This document shows positions 43,024-50,119 of a stretch of 64,000 bases of DNA, piece after piece. This stretch comes from Ignavibacteriales bacterium. GTDB lineage: Bacteria > Bacteroidota > Ignavibacteria > Ignavibacteriales > Melioribacteraceae. Each line of letters starts with the position of its first letter. The first letter of the stretch is position 1. The translations under genes were made by a program, and so were the position numbers. Below the pieces are notes generated by a model. It saw only the letters and a program-made list of their open reading frames with translations, did no database searches and was not told the origin of the DNA. The DNA is taken from the NCBI GenBank assembly GCA_020635275.1, contig JACKAA010000001.1, positions 434,001 through 498,000 of the forward strand, written 5' to 3'.

Positions 43024-43698
43024 ATGAAAAAAGTATTAATCGTTGAAGATGAAGAATCTATGCGTTTAGGTTTAGGTGATAATCTTAAATTTGATGGTTA
43101 TAATGTCGATTTTGCTGAAGACGGCGAAAAAGGTTTAAATAAAATTAGAGAAAATAAATACAATCTTATTTTATTAGATATTATGCTTCCTAAGATTTCT
43201 GGTTTTGAAGTTTGTAAAACTATTAGAAAAGAAGGTGTTAAAACTCCAGTAATAATGCTTACAGCAAAGGGTGAAGAAATTGATAAAGTTTTGGGATTGG
43301 AAATTGGTGCAGATGATTATATAACGAAACCCTTCAGTTTAAGAGAACTTTTAGCTAGAATTAATGCTGTTTTAAGACGCGTTGAAAATGATTCTGAAGA
43401 ACAAATAAAAATTGGAAAATTAGAAGTTGATTTTAATTCATATACTGCTACAAAAAATGGAAATAATGTAAGTTTATCATCAAAAGAATTTGATATACTT
43501 CATTATTTGTGGAATAAGAAAAATAAAAATGTTTCCAGAGATGAATTATTATCAAATATTTGGGGTAATGATGTTTATACAACTTCAAGAACAATTGATA
43601 ATTTCATTTTAAAATTGAGACAAAAAATTGAAGATAATCCAAACGATCCAAAAAAAATAATTACTATACACGGCATAGGTTATAAACTACTAACTTAA
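43024..43698 (+). CDS. OmpR/PhoB-family response regulator, right cassette
   Basis: A 224-residue regulator with receiver residues E8/D9, D52 (LLDIMLP), T80 and K102 (TKPF), and a winged-helix domain whose helix RTIDNFILKLRQKIED and wing IHGIGYKL almost match the left-cassette regulator. It follows its kinase by 12 bases. Two operator-like blocks with the 10-10-11 spacing lie between its stop and the downstream small exported-protein gene, so that gene is the likely direct target. Confidence 0.95.
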   Translation: MKKVLIVEDEESMRLGLGDNLKFDGYNVDFAEDGEKGLNKIRENKYNLILLDIMLPKISGFEVCKTIRKEGVKTPVIMLTAKGEEIDKVLGLEIGADDYITKPFSLRELLARINAVLRRVENDSEEQIKIGKLEVDFNSYTATKNGNNVSLSSKEFDILHYLWNKKNKNVSRDELLSNIWGNDVYTTSRTIDNFILKLRQKIEDNPNDPKKIITIHGIGYKLLT

Positions 43699-43740
43699 TC
43701 AACAATCAATATTTCATCCCTTTTCCTTTCCTCTTAATGA

Positions 43741-43781
43741 TGACAACTTGTGACAACTTATAACAATAATCTGACAACTCA
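43741..43781 (+). promoter_or_regulatory. Predicted response-regulator operator A, right cassette
   Basis: Four TGACAA-like ten-mers start at 43741 (TGACAACTTG), 43751 (TGACAACTTA), 43761 (TAACAATAAT) and 43772 (TGACAACTCA), giving steps of 10, 10 and 11. The third copy is the degenerate one. TCTCGTCT lies at 43793-43800, 21 bases beyond the start of the last repeat. The left operator has the same eight bases at offset 20, which suggests a conserved promoter or transcript start. Confidence 0.68.
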
Positions 43782-43844
43782 TCATATCAGCATCTCGTCT
43801 TAATAATTGAAAATAAAATCACAAAAGTAGGAAAAAGTATAAGA

Positions 43845-43885
43845 TGACAATTTGTGACATCATATAACTCAATAATGACAACAAG
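43845..43885 (+). promoter_or_regulatory. Predicted response-regulator operator B, right cassette
   Basis: Four ten-mers start at 43845 (TGACAATTTG), 43855 (TGACATCATA), 43865 (TAACTCAATA) and 43876 (TGACAACAAG), again 10, 10 and 11 apart with the third degenerate. The block is 104 bases after operator A and ends 50 bases before the start of the small exported-protein gene. TATAAT follows at 43887-43892. Confidence 0.65.
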
Positions 43886-43934
43886 TTATAATACTTACTT
43901 TATGTTTATTACCATCAATTAGGAGGGCTTTAAA

Positions 43935-44411
43935 ATGAAAAATTCAATAACAAACTTGAAAAACTTAACAGGTTTCATGATTATCTTATTATTTGCATTA
44001 TCAGTAAATTTATTTTCACAGGAAATTAAAAACACAACCAAATCGGGTAAACCATTAGATATGGAACTAATAATGAAAAATTTTGAACGTGGATTAAATT
44101 CTGAAAATAATGGTTTAAGTATGAGTGTCGTTGAACAAATTGGCAGATACAAAATGACAAATTTTGAAAATAATCTTATTGAAATGCTGAAAGATGAAGC
44201 TGATGAGAAAAACAGAGAAATTATTGCTCTCAGCTTATTTCAACTTGGATCACTTAAATCTATCGTAGCGTTAAGAAATAGTTTAGAAGATTCAAATAAT
44301 TTCAAATATGATAAATTTTGTAATTGCTTATTAAATAAATACAATGAATATGATAATTTGAGAACAGAATATTTTGAAGATTTGGTTGTTAATATTCATG
44401 ATACTAAATAA
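43935..44411 (+). CDS. Small exported HEAT-like helical protein, right cassette
   Basis: A 158-residue protein with a signal peptide at about 1-32 (ends SVNLFSQ). The rest is helical with HEAT-like pairs (NLIEMLKDEADEKNREIIAL, SIVALRNSLEDS) and two Cys in FCNCLL. AGGAGGGC lies 12 bases before the ATG. It is a paralogue of the left cassette's 146-residue protein. Two operator blocks precede it. Such small secreted helical proteins could be inhibitors or adaptors sensed by the kinase; this is speculation from position only. Confidence 0.78.
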   Translation: MKNSITNLKNLTGFMIILLFALSVNLFSQEIKNTTKSGKPLDMELIMKNFERGLNSENNGLSMSVVEQIGRYKMTNFENNLIEMLKDEADEKNREIIALSLFQLGSLKSIVALRNSLEDSNNFKYDKFCNCLLNKYNEYDNLRTEYFEDLVVNIHDTK

Positions 44412-44447
44412 CTTTAATTTTATAAATCAATTTTATAGAATGTAACT

Positions 44448-45518
44448 ATGTTTAGAAAATTTCAAATAGCCTTTTTTCTAATGAGCTTAATCGTTGTAAG
44501 TTCTTTATCAGCTAATGATAAATACAGTAAGATTATTAGTTTAAATGGCTATTGGAAATTTAACATTGGCGATAATCAAATTTGGGCAAATGTTAATTAC
44601 AATGATAAAAGCTGGGATAATATTATTGTTCCTTCTAGATGGGAGAACGAAGGTTATAATGGATATAATGGTTTTGCGTGGTATAGAAAAGAATTTGATA
44701 TTAGCTCAAAATATTTTAATCAATCTCTTTATTTATCTTTAGGATCAGTTGATGATGTTGCAGAAATTTATATTAATGGAAATTTAATAGGGATTTCGGG
44801 CAGTTTTCCACCCAAATATGAATCAGCGTATAATAAAAAAGTATGGATTAATATTCCAACAAAAGTTCTTAATAAAAATAAATCAAATATAATTTCTGTA
44901 AGAGTTTATGATGGCGGTCAAGCTGGTGGAATTTACAATGGAGATATTGGAATTTTTATTTCCGAAATGCCATTAAACATGCTTGTCAATTTAGAAGGTG
45001 AATGGAAATTTAAACTCGGTGATGATATAAAATGGAAAGAATCTAATCTTGATGATAGTAATTGGAAATCTTTACATGTGCCCTTAAATTGGGATTCCCA
45101 AGGTTACAAGGATTATGATGGTTTTGCATGGTATAGAATAAAATTTAATGCTGAATCAATGATTAATGATTTTCCTGATAATCTCATCATATTGTTAGGC
45201 AAGATTGATGATGTTGACCAAACATTTTTAAATGGAAATTTAATTGGTTCAACAGGTGATATAATTGTTAAACCACTGATTGATAATTATACAGATGCAA
45301 GTAATGTGGAATATAAAACTATTAGGGGTTATAGAATTAAAAAAAGTGACTTAAAAAATGGATTAAATACTTTAGCAATCAGAGTATTTGACGGATATCA
45401 ATATGGTGGAATTTACGAAGGACCAATTGGCATTACATCATTAAATGAATATCTTAAGTATATTTCGCAGACTTTAAATGTTAAGAAAAAGGATTTTATA
45501 CAGATGTTATTTGAATAG
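44448..45518 (+). CDS. Exported double sugar-binding-fold protein (GH2 N-domain-like), right paralogue
   Basis: A 356-residue exported protein with a signal peptide ending near VSSLSAND. Two tandem jelly-roll modules each carry the WKFNIGD/WKFKLGD start, the IIVPSRWENEGY/LHVPLNWDSQGY strand, NGFAWYRK/DGFAWYRI and the IYINGNLIG/FLNGNLIG turn. The left-cassette paralogue (32118-33176) has the same order and spacing throughout. No hydrolase domain is attached, so binding rather than cleavage of a glycan is expected. It starts 36 bases after the small helical protein gene and is followed by a bidirectional terminator. Confidence 0.82.
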   Translation: MFRKFQIAFFLMSLIVVSSLSANDKYSKIISLNGYWKFNIGDNQIWANVNYNDKSWDNIIVPSRWENEGYNGYNGFAWYRKEFDISSKYFNQSLYLSLGSVDDVAEIYINGNLIGISGSFPPKYESAYNKKVWINIPTKVLNKNKSNIISVRVYDGGQAGGIYNGDIGIFISEMPLNMLVNLEGEWKFKLGDDIKWKESNLDDSNWKSLHVPLNWDSQGYKDYDGFAWYRIKFNAESMINDFPDNLIILLGKIDDVDQTFLNGNLIGSTGDIIVKPLIDNYTDASNVEYKTIRGYRIKKSDLKNGLNTLAIRVFDGYQYGGIYEGPIGITSLNEYLKYISQTLNVKKKDFIQMLFE

Positions 45519-45547
45519 ATCTTTATTAAAAATAATCTTTAAAATGA

Positions 45548-45571
45548 AAAAACCGAGCTGCCCCGGTTTTT
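45548..45571. terminator. Bidirectional terminator between the right cassette and tRNA-Asn
   Basis: Eight-base arms AAAAACCG and CGGTTTTT around an eight-base loop, with T-rich flanks in both directions. It lies 29 bases after the sugar-binding-fold stop and just beyond the 3' end of the tRNA on the other strand. Confidence 0.8.
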
Positions 45572-45575
45572 GTTT

Positions 45576-45650
<75 letters not shown>

Positions 45651-45912
45651 ATAAAAATTAGAATTGTAAATTTATACTTAATAAAAATTTTTGTCAAGAA
45701 GATTTTCAATCTTTTATAATTATTTCCAACGTGTAAAATTCTTGTTCCAACAAATGAGAATTATTTATATTATTTTCAAAATTACAGTTTTATAAAAGTA
45801 AAATAATCCTCATTTCAGTCTATTTTATAAGTTAAATCTTAATTCTCACAAAAATGTGTTTTCGGCATGTAAATTGCTAAAAATCAATCTTAATAATTTG
45901 AAAGGTCATACA

Positions 45913-46323
45913 ATGGAACTGACACATATTGAACATATTGGAATTGCTGTCAAAAATTTAGATGAAAGTATTAAATATTATGAAGAAGTTCTTGGATTAA
46001 AATGCTACTCAATTGAAGAAGTTGCCGATCAAAAAGTAAAAACTGCATTTTTTAAAGTTGGGCAAACAAAATTAGAATTATTAGAATCTACTGATCCGGA
46101 AGGACCAATTGGTAAATTCATAGAAAAAAAAGGTGAAGGTATTCATCATTTAGCTTTTCATGTAAATGATTTGCAAAATGCGCTTAATGATGCAAATGCA
46201 AAAGGAGTAAGATTAATTGATGAAAAACCGAGAAAAGGTGCTGAAGGATTGGATATTGCATTTTTACACCCAAAATCTACAAATGGCGTTCTAACCGAAT
46301 TGTGCGAAGATAAAGTAAAATAA
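45913..46323 (+). CDS. mce: Methylmalonyl-CoA epimerase
   Basis: A 136-residue VOC-superfamily metalloprotein. The metal ligands are His in IEHIGIAVKNL, His in GEGIHHLAFHV and the C-terminal Glu in LTELCED. It interconverts R- and S-methylmalonyl-CoA. The open frame extends upstream to 45856, but AAAGG before the ATG at 45913 and the usual family N-terminus (MELTHIEHIG) fix the start. It is the first gene of an operon with the decarboxylase (48 bases to the next gene), linking the mutase product to decarboxylation. Confidence 0.95.
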   Translation: MELTHIEHIGIAVKNLDESIKYYEEVLGLKCYSIEEVADQKVKTAFFKVGQTKLELLESTDPEGPIGKFIEKKGEGIHHLAFHVNDLQNALNDANAKGVRLIDEKPRKGAEGLDIAFLHPKSTNGVLTELCEDKVK

Positions 46324-46371
46324 AGTAAATAACTTATTAATAGATAATTTTGATTTCACTAAGGAGAAAAA

Positions 46372-47931
46372 ATGGGAATTCAAGATAAGATTAAAGAATT
46401 AATGGCAATGCGTGAAAAGGCTCGTTTAGGCGGTGGTGAAAAAAGAATCGAATCACAGCATCAAAAAGGAAAATATACAGCTCGTGAAAGAATTGAAATG
46501 CTTTTAGATGATGGATCATTTGAAGAATTTGATATGTTCGTATCACATAGAACTGTTGATTTTGGCTTAGATAAACAATCATATCTATCAGATGGCGTAA
46601 TTACCGGATATGGAACTATTGATGGAAGATTGGTTTATGTTTTCTCTCAAGACTTTACAGTATTTGGCGGATCACTTTCTGAAATGTATGCTCAGAAAAT
46701 ATGCAAAATTATGGATAAAGCTATGAAAGTTGGAGCTCCTGTTATTGGAATAAATGACAGTGGCGGAGCTAGAATACAAGAAGGTGTAAAAAGTTTGGGT
46801 GGCTATGCTGATATATTCCAAAGAAATATTATGGCTTCCGGAGTTGTTCCACAAATTTCTGCAATTTTTGGTCCATGTGCTGGCGGAGCAGTTTATTCCC
46901 CGGCCTTAACTGATTTTACAGTTATGAGTAAAGGTACAAGTTATATGTTTGTTACCGGACCAAAAGTTGTTAAAACCGTTACAAATGAAATTGTTACTGA
47001 AGAAGAACTTGGTGGTGCATCGGTGCATACAAGTAAATCCGGAGTAGCACATTTTGCAGCTGATAATGAAGAAGAAGGAATTTTAATAATTAGAAAACTT
47101 TTATCATATCTACCGCAAAACAATATGGAAGATCCTCCAAAAACAGTATGTGAAGATCCTATTGACAGACTAGAAGATTCTCTCAATGAAATAATTCCTG
47201 ATAATCCAAATAAACCTTACGATGTTAAAGATGTAATATTTTCGGTTGTAGATAATTCAGAATTTTTAGAAGTTCAAAGGCATTATTCACCAAACATTGT
47301 TATAGGTTATGCAAAATTTAATGGGACTTCAGTTGGTATAGTTGCAAATCAGCCAAATTATTTAGCTGGAGTTTTAGATATTAATGCTTCAAGAAAAGCA
47401 GCAAGATTTGTTAGATTCTGCGATGCATTCAATATTCCAATAATTACCTTTGTTGACGTTCCTGGATTTTTGCCCGGAACGGCTCAAGAATACGGTGGAA
47501 TTATTATTCACGGTGCTAAATTATTATACGCTTATGGTGAAGCAACTGTACCTAAAATAACAATCATTTTAAGAAAAGCATATGGCGGAGCCTATGACGT
47601 AATGAGTTCAAAACATTTACGTGGTGATATAAATTATGCTTGGCCTGGTTCTGAAATTGCAGTTATGGGTCCCAAAGGTGCTATTGAAGTACTTCACGCA
47701 AAAGAGGCTAGCGCAATAGAAAATCCTGAAGAAAAAGCCAAATTCTTAAAAGAAAAAGAAGATGAGTATAAAGATAAATTTGCAAATCCTTATGTTGCTG
47801 CAAAATACGGATACATCGATGATGTTATTGAACCAAGAAATACACGGTTTAGAATAATAAGAGCATTGCAAATGTTAGCAACAAAAAAAGATGTTAATCC
47901 ACCTAAAAAGCACTCTAATTTACCATTATAA
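46372..47931 (+). CDS. mmdA: Methylmalonyl-CoA decarboxylase/propionyl-CoA carboxylase carboxyltransferase subunit
   Basis: A 519-residue carboxyltransferase with two crotonase-like halves, each with an oxyanion-hole loop: SGGARIQEGVKSLGGYADIF in the first and AYGGAYDVMSSKHLRGD in the second. It moves CO2 between methylmalonyl-CoA and biotin on the carrier protein. Propionyl-CoA carboxylase beta and MmdA cannot be separated by sequence alone; the adjacent gamma/delta, biotin-carrier and Na+-pump beta genes argue for the Na+-translocating decarboxylase. AAGGAG lies eight bases before the ATG. It is the second gene of the mce operon. Confidence 0.93.
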   Translation: MGIQDKIKELMAMREKARLGGGEKRIESQHQKGKYTARERIEMLLDDGSFEEFDMFVSHRTVDFGLDKQSYLSDGVITGYGTIDGRLVYVFSQDFTVFGGSLSEMYAQKICKIMDKAMKVGAPVIGINDSGGARIQEGVKSLGGYADIFQRNIMASGVVPQISAIFGPCAGGAVYSPALTDFTVMSKGTSYMFVTGPKVVKTVTNEIVTEEELGGASVHTSKSGVAHFAADNEEEGILIIRKLLSYLPQNNMEDPPKTVCEDPIDRLEDSLNEIIPDNPNKPYDVKDVIFSVVDNSEFLEVQRHYSPNIVIGYAKFNGTSVGIVANQPNYLAGVLDINASRKAARFVRFCDAFNIPIITFVDVPGFLPGTAQEYGGIIIHGAKLLYAYGEATVPKITIILRKAYGGAYDVMSSKHLRGDINYAWPGSEIAVMGPKGAIEVLHAKEASAIENPEEKAKFLKEKEDEYKDKFANPYVAAKYGYIDDVIEPRNTRFRIIRALQMLATKKDVNPPKKHSNLPL

Positions 47932-47942
47932 ATGGAATAAAA

Positions 47943-48386
47943 ATGTTTTACCAAAATCACATAAATATCGATTCGTTAAAAGCAGCACAAGACAGTTTAA
48001 GAACTATTGCTGAAAAAAGTAATTCGCTAAATACCGTTACTTTTGATTTATCAAAAATTGGTAATGATGAAATAATATTAACAGTATTAGGTTATGGAAT
48101 TGTATTCCTTGCACTATTAATACTTTATCTGTTTTTTGCCAATCTTACAAAATTGATAAATATTACTAGAAAAAAACGTCTTAAAGCGGCAGGTAAAGAA
48201 AGTTCGGATAAAGATGAATTACCTATTTCCGGAGAAACAACAGCTGCTATTTCATTAGCATTAGCATTACAGTTTCAAGAAGCACATGATTTTGAAAATA
48301 CTGTTATAACAATTAAAAAGGTTCAAAGCGCCTATTCACCATGGAATTCTAAACTCTATGGATTGAGACAAAATCCAAAGTATTAA
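47943..48386 (+). CDS. Na+-pumping decarboxylase delta/gamma subunit (OadG/MmdD-like)
   Basis: A 147-residue protein with a periplasmic N-terminal segment of about 40 residues, one transmembrane helix at about 44-68 (LTVLGYGIVFLALLILYLFF), then a basic stretch and a cytoplasmic tail with AISLALALQF. This is the layout of OadG/MmdD subunits that tie the carboxyltransferase to the membrane pump. The start is 11 bases after the mmdA stop and the biotin carrier gene follows. It is a divergent small subunit, so the name rests partly on its position. Confidence 0.85.
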   Translation: MFYQNHINIDSLKAAQDSLRTIAEKSNSLNTVTFDLSKIGNDEIILTVLGYGIVFLALLILYLFFANLTKLINITRKKRLKAAGKESSDKDELPISGETTAAISLALALQFQEAHDFENTVITIKKVQSAYSPWNSKLYGLRQNPKY

Positions 48387-48398
48387 GGAAATTATGAA

Positions 48399-48836
48399 AT
48401 GAAAAAATTTAGTTTTACAATAAGCGGTAATAAGTATGATGTTGAACTTCACGATATTGAAGAAAACATTGCTCAAATTGAAGTTAATGGAAGTACATAT
48501 GAAGTTGAAATTCATAAAGAAATTAAAACCTCAAAAACTCCAAAATTAGTTAGACCACAAGTTTTCCCTACTGGTGAATCAGATAAAGCAAAAACTGCCA
48601 AGCCAAGTGAACGTAAAGGAACGGGCGGAATTAAAGCTCCATTGCCAGGAACAATTTTAGAACTAAAAATTAAGGTCGGTGATACAGTTAAAGCCGGTGA
48701 TGTACTTTTAATAATGGAAGCCATGAAAATGGAAAACAATATTAAAGCCGATAAACCCGGAACTATTACTGATATAAAAATTAAAGTAGGTGACTCTGTT
48801 TTAGAAGGTGATCTTCTTGTTGAGATTGGGAGTTAA
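48399..48836 (+). CDS. mmdC: Biotin carrier protein of the decarboxylase (MmdC-like)
   Basis: A 145-residue protein. The first 45 residues are a small beta domain. A flexible linker (about 46-75, Lys/Pro/Thr-rich) follows, then the biotinyl domain with the classic EAMKMEN motif, K110 being the biotinylated lysine, and the GDxVxxGD turns. It shuttles the carboxyl group between MmdA and the membrane pump. Its stop is three bases before the beta subunit start. Confidence 0.95.
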   Translation: MKKFSFTISGNKYDVELHDIEENIAQIEVNGSTYEVEIHKEIKTSKTPKLVRPQVFPTGESDKAKTAKPSERKGTGGIKAPLPGTILELKIKVGDTVKAGDVLLIMEAMKMENNIKADKPGTITDIKIKVGDSVLEGDLLVEIGS

Positions 48837-48839
48837 TAA

Positions 48840-49997
48840 ATGGAATTTATAGAACAACTGTTTAATGGTTTCTGGCAATTTTTTCAATATACCGGATTTG
48901 CAAATGTTACTTTTGGTCATATTGCGATGCTTATTGTCGGATCATTTTTTATTTATTTAGGAATTGCTAAAGAATATGAACCTCTATTATTAGTGCCAAT
49001 TGGTTTTGGAATTTTAGTTGGTAATATTCCCTTTTTTGAAGGAGTTGGTTTACAATTAGGAATTTATGAAGAAGGCAGCGTTTTAAACCTTCTATACTTT
49101 GGTGTTTTAAAAGGAATTTATCCTCCTTTAATTTTCTTGGGAATTGGAGCAATGACAGATTTTTCTGCTCTGCTTTCTAATCCAAAATTAATGCTTCTTG
49201 GAGCAGCTGCTCAATTAGGTATTTTCTTTACATATATAACTGCAATAACTTTGGGATTTACAAGTCAGCAAGCTGCGGCAATTGGAATAATTGGAGGCGC
49301 AGATGGACCGACTGCAATTTTCCTATCTTCAAAATTGGCTCCGCAATTATTAGGAGCAATTGCAATTGCAGCTTATTCATATATGGCTTTAGTTCCGGTA
49401 ATTCAGCCGCCAATAATAAAATTACTTACAACGGAAAAAGAACGTAAGATAAAAATGAAACCTCCAAGAGCTGTTTCTAAATCAGAAAAAGTGATTTTTC
49501 CAATTGTTGGGCTATTGTTAACAACCTTTATTTCTCCGGGCGGACTTCCACTTTTAGGGATGTTATTTTTTGGAAATCTTTTAAAGGAATCCGGGGTAAC
49601 AAAAAGATTAGCGGATACTGCAAGTAAACCTCTAATTGATATTGTTACAATTTTACTAGGTTTAACTGTGGGAGCTTCAACTCAAGCAACCACATTTCTC
49701 ACTCCAGCATCAATTTTAATATTTGTTCTTGGAGCTATATCTTTTATGATTGCAACTGCCGGCGGAGTGATATTTGCAAAAATCATGAATATATTTTTAA
49801 AAGATGAAGATAAATTAAATCCAATGATTGGTGCTGCCGGAGTTTCTGCTGTACCTGATAGTGCAAGAGTAGTTCAGCATTTGGGAATTAAAGAAGATCC
49901 ATCAAACTATTTACTAATGCATGCAATGGCTCCCAACGTTTCCGGTGTAATTGGTTCTGCTGTTGCTGCTGGTATTTTACTAAGTCTCCTTCTCTAG
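48840..49997 (+). CDS. mmdB: Na+-pumping decarboxylase beta subunit (MmdB/OadB family), copy 2
   Basis: A 385-residue polytopic membrane protein. It shares most of its sequence with copy 1 (38059-39186), including KEYEPLLLVPIGFGI, IGIIGGADGPTAIFLSSKLAP and SYMALVPVIQPP, but has a ten-residue insertion before the first conserved cytoplasmic loop (FEGVGLQLG). It decarboxylates carboxybiotin and exports Na+. It is the last gene of the mce-mmdA-D-C-B operon, and a terminator follows the stop. Confidence 0.95.
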   Translation: MEFIEQLFNGFWQFFQYTGFANVTFGHIAMLIVGSFFIYLGIAKEYEPLLLVPIGFGILVGNIPFFEGVGLQLGIYEEGSVLNLLYFGVLKGIYPPLIFLGIGAMTDFSALLSNPKLMLLGAAAQLGIFFTYITAITLGFTSQQAAAIGIIGGADGPTAIFLSSKLAPQLLGAIAIAAYSYMALVPVIQPPIIKLLTTEKERKIKMKPPRAVSKSEKVIFPIVGLLLTTFISPGGLPLLGMLFFGNLLKESGVTKRLADTASKPLIDIVTILLGLTVGASTQATTFLTPASILIFVLGAISFMIATAGGVIFAKIMNIFLKDEDKLNPMIGAAGVSAVPDSARVVQHLGIKEDPSNYLLMHAMAPNVSGVIGSAVAAGILLSLLL

Positions 49998-50011
49998 TTA
50001 AGAATAAAAAG

Positions 50012-50045
50012 TCCCTGCAATTTTAATAATTGTGGGGATTTTTTT
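50012..50045 (+). terminator. Intrinsic terminator of the mce-mmd operon
   Basis: TCCCTGCAATT (50012-50022) pairs with AATTGTGGGGA (50028-50038), 11 pairs with two G-U, followed by seven T. It lies 15 bases after the mmdB stop. Confidence 0.9.
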
Positions 50046-50119
50046 ATACTTCATATCACATTTAATTAAAGTATTATTCTTACTACGTTTTTATCGAATA
50101 TTTATTTTCCGGAGTTTTA

